Shown here piece after piece: positions 12,275 to 24,761 of a DNA stretch of 64,000 nt; positions within the stretch are counted from its first letter, which is position 1; every line of letters begins with the position of its first letter. The notes beneath the pieces were generated by a model that saw only the letters and a program-made list of their open reading frames with translations, did no database searches and was not told the DNA's origin. The translations under genes were made by a program, and so were the position numbers. The DNA is from Ignelater luminosus (Eukaryota; Arthropoda; Insecta; Coleoptera; Elateridae). The DNA lies in the NCBI GenBank assembly GCA_011009095.1, contig VTPC01001034.1, positions 11,068-75,067 of the forward strand, written 5' to 3'.

Positions 12275-14875
12275 CTATACACACAAAAAATTGAAAATAT
12301 TTAAGAAATATATTAAATATAAATTCCAAATCAACAAGTGATTTTGACTAAGAAGTCTTGGTGATTTGGATATTTATTTTTAAGTTAAACTCATCTTTGC
12401 TACACTACTTTTGCATTAAGCAGTAGCAGTTACAAAACGTTCAAGACGTTCTAATATTCTACAGAAAATTACTTGGTTGTCAAGTTTAATAGGAAAAACA
12501 GAATTAAAAAAATAACCAAATATTACTAAAGTAGGACTGGTTTATTAGATTTCTATTATGGTAGGTACTACTTTTAAAACTTACTTAAGATGTTTAAAAT
12601 ATGCAGGATGAGCTGTAAGTAATACATGTGACACAACTGCTTGCATACTTTACTGTTGCTTTATTCCAATAATGAAATAAGCAAAGACTTTCATAACTTT
12701 TTGACTTCCAAATTTAAATTTATTTATATAAATACTGTAAATGAAAGTTTTTTTATTCTGACTTAGAGTTCAACACCCCTCTTACCCACCAAAACAAAAA
12801 GAAACTGAATAAAGCTTTTTTTTTAAATTGTTCTTATTAATTTGTATAGGGATTGAATTAGATGTCTTAATGCCAAACCAAACTTAATAGTTGATATTTT
12901 ATCCAAATTGCCAAATGCCGAATCAGGTTGACTCACCTACTAATACAGGGTCGCTAATAAGTATGGAAACAAGCTATCCCCGCAGAAACGGTAAGAGACA
13001 GACAAATGAAATTTGGAGATCTTAAAGTAGGTATTTTTTGCCATGTTTTGTGAACGTAATTAAAAACAAATCTTCAATTGTTTTTTCGTACGGCCGCCAT
13101 ATTGAATTTTTTGAAATGGAACACCCGGTATATAATCCCATATTTAGATAGAGATTTCTAAGAGAAATTCAATGATATAAGGGTTAATATACGTATCTTG
13201 AAAGGGTTTGAAGATAATCGCTATTCTTTTATCAGGGGTTTCCCTATTAAAAAGTATGGAAACACGCTGCTCCTACAAAAAAGTGATAGACAAATGAAAT
13301 TTGGAAATATTAAAGTAGGCATTGTTTGCCATGTTTTGCGAAGAGAGTTAAGATCAAATCTTCAATTGTTTTTTTCGGGCAAAATTTTTACGGTTTTCTT
13401 TTACTTTAATTACTTATAAAATAATCGCACATCATTTTTTTAGTTCCATTGCCTTTGCTGTTTCATGGGTAACTCGATTTTGATAGAAATTAATAGTGAA
13501 ATCTTTGACAAAAGAATAGCGACGATTATCTTCAAAACCTTTCAAGATAAGTATAGCAATTCTTATATTATTGAATTCGCCTTTAAAATCTCTATCGAGA
13601 TATGGGGTCATATACAGAGTGATCTATTTCAAGAAATTCAAGATGACGGCTGTACGAAAAAACAATTGAAGATTTGATCTTAACTCTCTTCGCAAAACAT
13701 GGCAAACAATGCCTACTTTAAGATCTCCAAATCTCATTTGTCTATTTCTTACTGTTTTTGCAAGAGCAGCGTGTTTCCATACTTTTTAGCGACCCTGCAT
13801 ATAGATACTATAGACAATATTGAAATTCAGAATTTTAAATAATTTTGGAATTTTTTATATTCTGTTCAAATATCAAAATGGGTATCATTTTTATTAATAA
13901 TACTACATGTCAGATCTTCAGCTACGTTCTATTCTCTGCTTCTCTCTGTAAACCCTTATAAATCTTAAAAGTCTTTCTTTAAGATTATAAAATATCTCAG
14001 GAATTTGTAAAAGTTGAAATTTATACATTTAAAGATAATAAAGATTGCATAAAAATAAATTTTAAGTTTTGTTATTTCGTGTAGGTACCCTATATTTATG
14101 TTCACTATGCTGCCATTGGCTAATTATTTAATAACATAGCATCCTGCGCTATTTAAGAAAAGTTAAGTATGTAGCCTAAATTTATGAAATCATCTACAGT
14201 AAAAACAATTTCTATTTATTTTTTTAAATTTTCATTGCAGCTTTGTTGAAAGCATTCAATTTATCATCAGTGCTTAAGCTTGAGTCTTATTTTTATTACA
14301 TATAACATTGGCAGCCTTTTCATTTCAAAACCAAGAAAAACATCACTGGCAACATGAGTTATCAACAACTGGCAAACAAGAAATTTCCAATTTTACCTTA
14401 CCTTTCATCAAGATTAAAATTTCATTTGCGGTGCTGTCAACCTAATAAAATAAACGGCTAAACCTAGACATTCTATAATCTTCAAGTGATAATAGTTGTT
14501 TTCTAGTCTTTAAAATAGGACAAGAAAGACAAAATGCTTATAGCAGGTCATCCTGCAAAGTAAACATCTTTTATTTAAAGATACCTACTTATAAAATAGC
14601 CATAAAAAACATATTAATTGCTTAATGAACACTATAAGCAATTAGTATTACAACTCAGAAAAACATACTGGTCTTCATAGATAGAGCAGTAATACTTTTT
14701 GTCACTACACTTATTATATATTTAAAAAAAATGAAAATAAAAAACAAGTACTCCACAGATAGGTATTAAAATTTAAAATTTAAAATGATCTTAAACCTAC
14801 TGTTAGTGAACCCACAACAATACATAAAACCTGCCACACCAAGCAGTTAGTAACAAAGGTTATTTAAAATTATAC
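12275..14875 (-). other. Perlecan intron with foldback insertion
   Basis: Intron of 2601 bp between two phase-1 LDLa exons, with gtataa donor and tgtgtgtatag acceptor. About one third is the foldback element at 12946-13797. The remainder is AT-rich without signals. Confidence 0.8.
12946..13797. mobile_element. Foldback-type DNA element with long inverted arms, in a perlecan intron
   Basis: The left end cagggtcgctaataagtatg and the right end, read on the other strand as cagggtcgctaaaaagtatg, begin arms that match with substitutions for at least 250 bases. Landmarks shared by both arms are gacaaatga, gatcttaaagtagg, tgccatgttttg, caatcttcaattgtttttt (within a caaatcttc context) and ttgaagataatcg. 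A third, directly oriented partial copy starts with aaaaagtatggaaacacgct at about 13250-13380. The element therefore holds three copies of one unit, one of them inverted. Open frames at 13198-13419 and 13465-13677 fall inside the repeats and encode nothing I recognise. No convincing target duplication was found. It is probably a non-autonomous DNA transposon, nested or rearranged. Confidence 0.75.
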
Positions 14876-15965
14876 CAGTTGGGCAATTCCATTCATCATC
14901 ACCCCGAGGACAGTCTGGTCTACCATCACATTGTTGATCGGCACAGATAACGGCAGTTCCATCTGCACAACGGACAACATCATCTGCACGACACCTGCCT
15001 GTAGAGGGAGGAAAGGTAATAGGAATAGTAGGAGTTCTGTCTTCTTCTTCTTCAGATAAGTCTTTTGTTGCATTGTATAGTCCTTCAAAGAATGATCCAA
15101 GCGTATGTTGTGTTGTACTTTCTGTTTCATGAGGAGGAGCATGAGGTGATGGGCTTGGAGATAGTTCATACCAAGGTCTTTCAGTTGAGCTTGTAGTTCT
15201 AGGTGGTTCATACCATGGTCTTTCAGTTGAGCTTGTAGTTCTAGGTGGTTCATACCATGGTCTNNNNNNNNNNTTCAGTTGGGCTGGTAGTTCTAGGTGG
15301 TTCATACCATGGTCTTTGAGTTTCAACTTCACCAGATTCTTTTCCCAAATCTTGAGTTGCATTGTAAAGTTGATTGAATATTGAGACAAACATATTTGGT
15401 GTTGTAGTTTCATGAACATGATCACGGCTATCTGGCTCTGGCCAAGCAGGAATAGGAGAAGATGTAGTTGCTGGTAATTCATACCATGGTCTTTCAGAAG
15501 AAGTAGTTCTAGGTGGTTCATACCATGGTCTTTCAGTTGAGCTTGAAGTTCTAGGTGGCTCATACCATGGCGGTTGAGTTGTTCCAACTTCTTCAGATTC
15601 TTTCTCTAAATCTTGAGTAGCATTATAAAGTTGATTGAATAGTGTAACAAACATATTTGGTGTTGTGGTTTCAACAGGTTGTGGTTGTGGGTATGGTTGT
15701 GGTTGTGGTTGTGGTCTTGGTTCTGGTTGTGATGGTGGCCAGTATGGAGTGTGTTCTGAACTTGTAGGATGAGGTGGATACCATGGTTGTGCTTCTGTTG
15801 TAATTTCGTCAGATTCTTCTCCAAGGCCAGATGTTTGATTGAAAATATTATCGAATATGGTTGCAAATATGTTTGGACCAGTAGTGGTTTCAACATGAGG
15901 TGGTTGTCTATCGACTCCTCCAATATGATCTTCTGATCCAAGGTCTACTTCATTTATGTTATAGT
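14876..15965 (-). CDS. trol: Perlecan exon: Thr/Ser/Pro-rich internal repeats plus second LDLa
   Basis: Large exon, phase 1-1, from a cattatacatag acceptor to an ACTG|gtataa donor. It contains a ten-N assembly gap at 15264-15273. The peptide opens YNINEVDLGSEDH and runs through four diverged blocks of about 40-90 residues. Each has a NMFVxxFNQLYNATxDL-type segment (an NAT N-glycosylation sequon in three of them), followed by one or more copies of a roughly 14-residue unit close to TERPWYEPPRTTSS. One block instead has a PQPQPQ run. The exon ends with a complete LDLa containing CADGTAVICADQQC and the calcium motif CPRGDDEWNC. The sequenced bases number 1080, a multiple of three, but reading through the ten Ns shifts the frame. 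With the Ns omitted the repeat reads TERPWYE without a break. The spacer is probably extended, O-glycosylated and mucin-like (inference). Confidence 0.88.
15264..15273. other. Assembly gap (10 N) inside a coding repeat
   Basis: Ten unknown bases sit inside the PWYEPPRTTSS tandem repeat. The reading frames on the two sides differ by one, but they agree if the gap is zero or any multiple of three. The gap is therefore a placeholder in a collapsed or unresolved repeat, not real sequence, and the true number of repeat units is unknown. Confidence 0.95.
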
Positions 15966-18900
15966 CTATGTATAATGATATTATTAGTAATGAAGAAGAA
16001 TTGGTTAAAACATTTAAGGAATGAATGATTTAATGTTTGGTTAAATTGAAGGATAGACAGTTAGTAAAGGAAAAAGAATACACCTAATTAAATTCTTGAA
16101 CACCAAATAACCATTCAAAACTGTTATCTTGATTTTCCAGTTTTTTTAAGTGTAAAGTAATAAGTTTTCGATTAAAAGTAACTTTTATATGATATAAAGT
16201 TAGCTTAACAAGCAAAGAACGTAGTGTCAAAATTAAATTTATATTTTATGTGTAAAATGCAAACACCTCATTAACAAATAAATACTTTGGTGTACCTGAG
16301 GTAGTAACTAGAATCTTATTTTTTAATTTAATTAAAATGAGCGACAGATTTTATGTTAGAATTTGTAAATAAGGAACACTCATGACCAATAGTGGCACTG
16401 CAAGCCACAACAATAACGGCAGCATTAGGACTGCACACAAAATTATTTCTATTTATTTATGTGAGACTTTATAGTAATTTTTGGCTGTGTGGAGACAAGA
16501 CTGTAAAAAAAACATGTTCAAATTAGAAACACCCACATTCTGAGGGTCATATTTCAGTTTGAGTCTCCCCAACCAGGTTTCTTCCCTTACAGGTATAACT
16601 GAATGTACTATAACATTAACAATACAATAAAATAATGTATTTTAATGGGTACCTATAGATACATTTTTCTAGTAATTGTATCTGTATCTAGTAATTCAAC
16701 AAAAAAAAGTATCTGAATCTGTATTCTGATACAAATTCCACCGAGTATTTGTTAACACTGCTTACCAGTATCTACTATGCTAGTTTCAAAATCAAATGCA
16801 GTGATTTTTATATAAAGCAAAATAGTGAAGTTTAAAATTTTAGTATCAGTTACCTAAAAGACTAGATTCTGAGGTTGTAGGAATAAGTGGTTTGAATTTA
16901 AAGGGTTCTTCTCCACTATATGTTAAAGAAATTTTCTTATAATTATTTATAGCGGCAAAAGATGCAAGAACATATAATAGGTAATTGGGATGTTCCCAAA
17001 TGTTTTCAGTAGAAATGAAATTCTGAAGAGAAAACGATTTTACTTCATATTTTATATGCACACTGGAGAAAGGTCTTCTAAATTGTAACTAAAAATTGAA
17101 ATATTTCAACTAAAATATAAATTTATGGTTTTCTTGTCATTTTAAGTAAACTTGCTTAATAGTCTTTTTTGATAGAAAAATGCCTTGTATGTTTTTTTTT
17201 AATTTTTTTGTTTCAATAGTATGACAAACATTATACTTTGCAGATTGTATAACTGATATAGATTAAAAAGAAAAGACACAGGGATGTGTAATAATGGAAC
17301 ACACTGTATTTGCAATGCTTAAGAATGAAAAGAACAAAAATATCAACAAATGCATCTGGAAGAGATCATGATCCAAAGCCAAATTTAATATATGGTCATC
17401 ATCTTATGACAAAAAACTGTTTATTAAAGAGGTATAATGTTGTGTAATATTAATGACGAACTAAAGTGTTTAATTTCTTATAAAGAATATCAGTAAATAA
17501 CTTAATATAGCATAAATACTTAGATTAAGTGTATCAAATATTGGTATCTATCTCAAATCTATTTCAGTATAGAATACTATGTATGACAAAATTCCTTGGA
17601 CATTATGAAAATACATTTACAATTTTATAATGTGTTAGGTGATTGTAATATAACTGTACATATTTGACATTACCATAATTAATGCTTTTGTTATATAATA
17701 AGAAAAACTACTTGTAACTTAATTGAATCAAGATAAAAAAATGAGGGATAATTTTCAAAGATACTTGTAACTTGTAATATCTTATTCATACACGTTCAGC
17801 ATTATCAGAAATCAACAGATGTCCATATAATCTTGTCATGCAGTGTATCTCATAAATAAATAATCAATTCATTTTAAATACCTATTACATTAAGGGTCAA
17901 TTTGTTTTAACAAGACCCTGACACAACATACTCGACACTCAAAGTCAAGGTCAATTTATTCAAAATAATCAATTTGAGTATTTTCAATGATAAAGCTTTT
18001 AGGATAAAAAAGATTTTAATTCACGTTTATAAGTGTCTGTGAGCAAAAAAAAACAGATTTAATGCTAATCAAAATGGCTTTTCATTATTCATATCTTAAG
18101 GGCTGCAAATATCAATGCTACTTTTGATGCTTGGTAATTGTTTTACCAAAAGTCATCATCATCAACCTTTCATTTATAAATTAAATTGTTCTGAAATTAA
18201 TTTTCTTATGGAAACTTGTTTACAGTTAAACACTCCTGTACAGCTAGCTTTATATCATATATCTACAGTATTCATATATGATGCTACTTTAGTGCCTCCC
18301 AATGTCAATTAAAAATGAATTTATCATTAGCATTAAATGGATAACAGTTTTGGAAGACATTGTAACTGTTTCTACTTATAAGTTAAAGTTTACTAACAAA
18401 ATACTGTACGTCAGAAAATCAAAGAGATTGATTGCTGTATTAGTCAGAAAGGATGGTATCTCCAAATTGTTTAATAAAGGAAGCACAAATTTTTCTAATA
18501 CAACTGGTAGCTAAATTTATTATTTATCTTATCAAATTCCAACAGACCATTCAGTTAATAAAAAGGTGAGTTTGTGATTTTCTTTCAACAAAATGTAGTG
18601 GAGTTACTGCCTTCTAGACTAGAAGGGTAGTAACTATTGCCTTACATGTAAATACAGTTACCTTTGCATAAAACCCTTAAAAGCTAACTTTAGATGAACA
18701 AGAAAATGTTGTTTAGTTCAAACAAAAACAAACAACTATTGTTTTGTGACTATTACTAAATTTTCATAGATTAGATAATTCGATATTCTTCGTAAAAATA
18801 CGAAGCAGCAAAAACAGACCTAATGTAGCAATCCGGTTGAAAGTTTACTAAATCTGTTTTGCTTTAATTTAAAAAGTTTTAAAACATTAAACCAACAATA

Positions 18901-20472
18901 AAACTAATGAGAATACTGGCGCCATCTTTCATGTAATAGCCTAGAATGTTCCAAACAACATTTTATTGATCCTTCAAAGACACCAACCAATTGGCTCTTA
19001 CAGAAACTTGTTCAGATTCAAATCAAAACTGTAGTTATTCCTTTTGTCTTACATTACAAGCTTCTGTAAGAGTGCCCTTAAAAACTAAATATCTAATTGG
19101 ATTTTAAAACCCCCAATTTAATTAATAATTAAAGCAGTAAAAGCAATCAAACAGTTTTATACTACATAATATACATTTTACCAATCTAATTAAACTATTT
19201 ACAGCTTTAATATTTATTCTAATTACAAATTAATAATATTTTGGTTAGTATGTTCAATCACGATGCATGGTAAAATTGTTAGGAGGAGAATCATCAGTTA
19301 CAAATTCAAATTAAATGAAAATGTTATTCTTTTTTAATATATACTATGTGTTAACTTATAGTTGATCAATTAAACTTATCATCCTAATAGTAATTACAAT
19401 AACATTTTCATTTTTACATTTTTAATATTATTCATGCTCATATACAAACTATTATGCCATCACCAAGAGTTTTAAATTAGATATTTCATGAGTCATTATG
19501 AAAATAGTTTTAAATAAAAATCCAATATATTACAGAAGTGCATATTTTACAAAGCAAAAAATATGTATGTGTGAATATAGGTCAAAACTACACAAAAGCT
19601 ATTTACATTTAAGATTAGTTTTTTATTGTGATGAAATCTTGAGGCTGCAGTGAAAATTACTTTTCTGAAGAAGCTTAAAACTTTGCTGTTATTATGTTAA
19701 ATCTAAGTGTATCAACGAGACTGTAACTGCTTCAACTGCAGAGAAAATATAGTGCATTCAAAGAAAGTTTAACCTACATTACTTATTGTCACTAAGTATA
19801 ATCTTTTTTAAACAACTTCATCATCAAATTATTTCTATTAATTAAAACTGTTTATTTGAAAATGTAGATAAATTTCCCTTTTCTTCCATGATGTGAATAA
19901 AGCAAAAAGCAGCGTGTCTTTTAAAGCATGTTGTTATTATTTTTGATATAATACTCAAAGCTAGGTAGATAAAAGCAAGTGTATGCTCAAATTCATGGTA
20001 AAAGTTTGCTCATTAGAAGATTAATAATTGCACAATTTGCAATATATAGCTGTGGTAATATTAACTGCTAATATACTAAATGTTGGACTGGATGAAAAAG
20101 TCAATACTCAGTGTTACTTGGAATTACTTTGAAAATTGCAAAGCTAATAGATAAACATACAAATTATTTTGAAATCTAACAACTGTAACGAGATGTTTAC
20201 CTATTAGCACCATTGTAGCTTATATTACAGCAACAGTCATTATTTTGTATCAGTGCAACATTAAAAAAGCAATTATTTAAGTGGTATATACAGCAAAACC
20301 CTTCCCTCATCCAGAACTATTACTCTTACTACTTATAAACCAACCCTTTCACCATTCTACTTTTTTTTAACATAACTTTCTAATATACCTAAGTTAAAAT
20401 AAAAAGATAAAATGTTGATTGTATATCAAATAAACTTAGAACATAAAACAATAAAATAAAAACAAAACATAC
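15966..20472 (-). other. Perlecan intron, 4.5 kb
   Basis: Intron between the first LDLa exon and the repeat-rich exon, gtatgt to cattatacatag. It holds a 34-bp near-perfect hairpin at about 18601-18634 (agttactgccttctag pairing with its complement) and an inverted pair of about 18 bp near 18991-19080 (ggctcttacagaaacttg). No further exon fits the required phase 1-1. Confidence 0.75.
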
Positions 20473-20598
20473 CACAACCCCATTCATCTGATTGGTCTTC
20501 ACACTCATATCTACCATTACAACGTGCTGATACTGGGACACATTCGCCACTGTGGCAAGGAAGTTCTTCAGGTAAGCAAACAGGTAATGGTTTACTAC
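20473..20598 (-). CDS. trol: Perlecan exon, first LDL-receptor class A repeat
   Basis: Exon of 126 nt, symmetrical phase 1-1, bounded by a ccacaattag acceptor and a TGTG|gtatgt donor. It encodes GSKPLPVCLPEELPCHSGEC followed by VPVSARCNGRYECEDQSDEWGC, one complete LDLa module with six cysteines and the calcium-binding D-x-SDE motif. Phase 1-1 exons are typical of LDLa modules and allow exon shuffling or skipping. In perlecan these repeats form domain II, directly after the SEA domain, as seen here. The following intron is 4.5 kb. Confidence 0.92.
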
Positions 20599-20746
20599 CT
20601 AATTGTGGTAATGAAGTGGCAAGGAAATAAGGATCAAGGTAAAACAGAAACAAAAAAAATCATATATAAATTAAAATATAAACAAAATAAATTTTATACA
20701 AATACTTGCATTTTGAAACAATCATTTCAGTTTTAATTATTCATAC

Positions 20747-20916
20747 CTTCAAATTGTCTAAACGTGAAATCGTCGTCAGAAACACTATAGGGTCCCAAAG
20801 TATGATAATTACGTATATGAGAATAAAGGTGATTTCTTATTCTGCCATGGTCATAGAAATCAACTGTTCCAAGATCCATAGTTACTTTGCTTGAAAATAT
20901 ATCTGCCTTGCGTTTT
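20747..20916 (-). CDS. trol: Perlecan exon, second half of SEA domain
   Basis: Exon of 170 nt, phase 2 to phase 1, from a tttttttcttttag acceptor to a GAAG|gtatga donor. It encodes KRKADIFSSKVTMDLGTVDF, then a helix-rich part and the closing DDDFTFRQFEG. The beta strand VTMDLGT and the terminal phrase FTFRQFE correspond to the later SEA strands. In human perlecan a similar FQFRRLG phrase immediately precedes the first LDLa repeat, exactly as here. It is separated from the first SEA half by a 2.5 kb intron. All phases agree with both neighbours. Confidence 0.87.
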
Positions 20917-23466
20917 CTAAAAGAAAAAAATGCATGAAAGATTTAAATAGGTACACTACCAATTTAAAACAAAAGTTTTAGAGTAGCTAAGGCGTATGTT
21001 GAGCATTTTCATATATCTAGTAGATATATAAGCGTTTCATATGCATAGTTGTAATTATTGAAAACGAAACATTCTAACAGAAAAAAATTTTTCGACTGAG
21101 CTGTTAATTTAGTTTGAGTCCTAGTTAGATAATAATCTAAACGTTCCTTTTTAACGTTCGTTTTATTCTCAATGAGTGTATATACACACTTGTTACATTT
21201 TTATAAATATTCTTCATTTAGTATTTCTACCTTCATCAAGGATTTATTTCGCTAACCAATGAAATGGTTATTGAAATGAAATGATCTCAAATCTCATTAC
21301 AGGTAAATTAGTGCATGATTAATGAATAGCATGAAAGAGCCGGCACTTTATATCGGAATCGGTTCACTAACCGTTTACCAATGCTCGCGTCAGGGCGCAT
21401 TTTAACATTCCAGTATACAATTCAAAGTAATCAATAATACAATGCGATCATTTAAATTTTTTATCTAGTACCTACAGGCCAGTAGTTTGACAACACAATG
21501 TTTTTGGTAGAGCATTTGATTGTAAACGTCAGAATCAATTAATAACAACAAAAATGGGTTTGTCAATATAATACAAAAATATGAGTACATCAAAATTTGC
21601 TATTTTCCATTTTTAAGACATGCATCATTAAGAAAATAAAGTTCAACTTGACACAAATATATGCGTTGTCAAACGATCAGGCTATATTAGATAATGAAAC
21701 TTAAATGGTCACACTGTAATTGGGGTACCGATCCGCTGCCGAAATCTTGAACGGTTCCGGAACGCAGGTTCCATTCTCTTTTTCTGGTAATACTCTCTAA
21801 CTTTAAGTTGACAATATGAATAACAGTTGCAATTACATGAAAGAATGTGACACTTTTTGTTAAAACTCAAACAACGGAATAAGGCATGGCACTGTGTATA
21901 GCAGTGGAAGACGATATCAAATATCAATGAAACCTATATACCTACTATCAAGTTTCAAATTGGGCGCTAATTAAGATCAGCTTTGATTCCATGACATCTT
22001 ACTTATTTTTTACTCTTTACGGCGTAAAATAACCGTGACTGGAATGTATTTGAGTACTGTAATCATTGCAGTCTACAGTCATATTATTTATAATGTGCAG
22101 AATCATGAGTCATGTAATCAGACTAGCAGATTTGATCAAGAATCCTGAATTTGGAATACAGAATTGGAGATGCCAACAGTGGCATTCAGTTTTGACAAAT
22201 TTATTAATTTTTCCTTGTTGACAAAGCCTATTGATACTCTTTATATAACGTAACAGAATTCTTCGGGGCAAGGAAAACTTATAGAGTAGAAAAGGAAACA
22301 ATTGGAACTAGAAAATAAAAATTAGACAGCAATAGCATGAAACTGCTGCCATTTCTCATAAGGAATTATCAAAATTATTTTGACAAATAAGCTCACTAAT
22401 AAAAGCTAACCTTGAATCGATTACACTAAGTAAGCATTGTATGTATTTTATTTTTAAAAAGTAAGGATAGAAGGAGCAGCGTTTTTAAAAGAAACTTCAA
22501 ATTTGAAACTTCGAATGAAAAAGATTTCCATTTGAACGTACTACCTCAATCTATCAAGATTCCAATATATTCTGGTTCATCAGTCTGCTTGTATTCAATC
22601 AGAAAGTGATCTGCCATAGCATTGGATTACAAAGAGGTTTCAGCCTTTGACCCATTATATATAGAGAATCAGACATTGGACATAGAGTCGAGAGCAAACA
22701 AATATCAACAATTTGGCGGATTTCTGATGAGGTATATTAATCACTCAATGGATTTCAAAGGGTTATGTTCTTTTAAATTGACCCTGCGTTCCTACGACCT
22801 TGTAGGTCCCGAAATGCGTGCAGATTGCCATGTCTTTGCAAAATCTTGAGTTTTTGCAGATCTCTGATTCTTGTGAACTAGCGGATTTTTCAAGGCTTAA
22901 GGTTTTTGCGAGACAAAAGCTCCATAAATTTTTTCCAAGGTTTGGAAGGCCTTGAGAGATTTTCCAATTCTTTATGAGCGTTTCCTTGTGCTCTTTTGGT
23001 AGTTACTCTACTAATATTTACTCTAAGGGAGAGCGGATATATAGAACCCTAAAGACCGATTTCTAGATTGGTGACCTTGCACTTGAAAACCTTTAAATCG
23101 TCTATCAAAACGAACATATCGAAAGAAAACGTTGAAATGGGTTGTACAGCTGACTTCTTGTGAGTTCCTTTTGTAGGACCCATGACTAGCCCATCATGAA
23201 ATCGCATCGCGTTTGAAAAGTGGTGTCATTTGATGGAATACTTGATTAATTTCAATTTTAAAACAGAAACGACAAGTAAACGAAATAATAAAGATATGTA
23301 GGTAGAGTAGTATTAATCAAGGTTTAAAAAGACACAAAGCGTCAAAAATTGTTTGTGTATTAAGTACCAATATTATACTTATGTGCCGGCTCTTACTTAT
23401 TGTTAATCACGTTCTAAAACTAAGCTAACATAAAATTAGTTACAAGAATAAAAAAAAGTATCTTAC
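20917..23466 (-). other. Perlecan intron splitting the SEA domain, 2.5 kb
   Basis: gtaaga donor to cttttag acceptor. The open frames within (21709-21927, 22110-22301, 22622-22849) show no domain. A somewhat GC-richer patch near 22770-22850 could be an old repeat. Confidence 0.75.
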
Positions 23467-23629
23467 TCGACTTTGATAAGTGTAGCAGACTGTCGTCCTT
23501 CCAAGGTACTGTAGAGTTCATCAACAGCATTAACTAGATTCCTGCCCAATTCCTTATATTCATAGCTATTGCGATCGTTGAAAGCTTCTATGAATGGCTC
23601 CAAGATTGTCATCGTGACGCGGTAATAAA
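23467..23629 (-). CDS. trol: Perlecan exon, first half of SEA domain
   Basis: Exon of 163 nt, phase 1 to phase 2, between a ttttgttttag acceptor and a CGA|gtaaga donor. It encodes YYRVTMTILEPFIEAFND, then YKELGRNLVNAVDELYS and a stretch ending ATLIKV. The pattern of an opening beta strand, then a helix with LxxxLVNAVDELY, matches the start of a SEA (sperm protein, enterokinase, agrin) domain as found near the perlecan N-terminus. I see no GSVVV-type autocleavage motif, so the domain is probably not self-cleaving, as in vertebrate perlecan. The last codon GA is completed by the A that opens the next exon. Confidence 0.87.
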
Positions 23630-23684
23630 CTAAAACAAAAAGTAATTAAATAGATAATAGAGGATGGTAAGTTAGGTAACTTAC

Positions 23685-23767
23685 TTGGATGACCTGGCAC
23701 CGGCGTTCTTCCATTAATGAATCCTGAACCATCACCTGATATGTCAAAGTCATCTTCATCATCCGTT
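23685..23767 (-). CDS. trol: Perlecan exon with SGDGSG glycosaminoglycan-attachment motif
   Basis: Exon of 83 nt, phase 2 to phase 1, from a tttacaatttcag acceptor to a CCAA|gtaagt donor. It encodes TDDEDDFDISGDGSG followed by FINGRTPVPGHP. Ser-Gly repeats inside an acidic cluster are the standard signal for xylosylation and heparan sulfate assembly. Vertebrate perlecan carries SGD motifs in the same place, just ahead of the SEA domain. The two serines lie at about 23725-23739. Chain attachment is inferred from the family. The motif and its position relative to the SEA domain are seen directly. This exon is one of the strongest reasons for calling the gene perlecan. Confidence 0.88.
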
Positions 23768-24761
23768 CTGAAATTGTAAAATTAAAAAATACATCAGTAC
23801 TCTTTGGAATAAAGATAAAAAATTAACCAAAACATTTGGAAATTCAAAGTCAAAAAGAAACTTAAAAATGTTAGAAGAATATTGAAGAATGAGATAAACA
23901 ATTCAAATAATGAAAAATCACAGATTAAGTCTTTGAGTGAATGGAGAAAATCAAAAATAATAAGAAACGGGAGAAACTTTTAGGTTTATCCCTTATTGGT
24001 TTTAAGAAAGTGGAGAGTCTTGCAAGGGAATAGCAAGCTAATAACTAGAAGTTCCCCAAAAGGTAAACATTATAAAACACTGAACAGTTTTTCTTGCTCA
24101 TAATACAATTAATGCAGTTAATGACATTAATTATTTCGTCCTTGATAGTAGATTTATGTTATAAATGTATAACTTAGGTGCTTTCACAGACCTAATTAAT
24201 TATTATAATTTGCTACATGCCAACACTTACATAATTTAGCAAGTAGCAGTAAGCATGTAAATAAAAATGATCATATCGGAAAGAGAAAAATAAAATAAAT
24301 GACGATAAATTCATCACTGTTATTTGTACACAAGCGTAATGATTTTCATATCATCTGTAGATTTCCTAAAAAATAACGAAAAGAAACTTTTTAAAAATTT
24401 ATATAGCACCATGAAAAAAGAATTTCGCAGAAGTTGGCCTCGAACTATGAAAGCACTCGAGGGATTCTTATAGAAAGCTTAAACAGTATTACTGCAAAAC
24501 AATGTCGACAACTTGTAAACTATTAAAAGGAGTTTGGTTTCAGTTTAATAATAGGAGTTTAGGACTGTTACAAGAATTCCACAAAAAATTAAAAATTGAC
24601 TTACAATTTATGAATGTCGAATAAAACCGGTAAACAGTTATGGGTTGAGTATTTCATGAAATGTAAGTCGGTACTATACGTTATTAGACTGAATACGTTT
24701 GTTTTGTTTTATGCTCCTAGTAGATAAGTTTTTTAAAACAAATAACAGCAAGAATACTTAC
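23768..24761 (-). other. Perlecan intron, 1.0 kb
   Basis: gtaagt donor to tacaatttcag acceptor. AT-rich with no other signal seen. Confidence 0.8.

Noticed and set aside
15606-15941. Minus-strand frame rich in His, Asn and Gln
   Set aside because: It is an out-of-frame reading of the perlecan repeat exon, whose true frame is fixed by the splice phases and the LDLa domain.
16846-17061. Minus-strand open frame with a plausible 62-nt exon (16860-16921, SGEEPFKFKPLIPTT) in the perlecan intron
   Set aside because: The acceptor and frame require phase 2 on entry and phase 1 on exit, but both neighbouring perlecan exons require phase 1. In phase 1 the piece reads into a stop. No upstream partner exon was seen.
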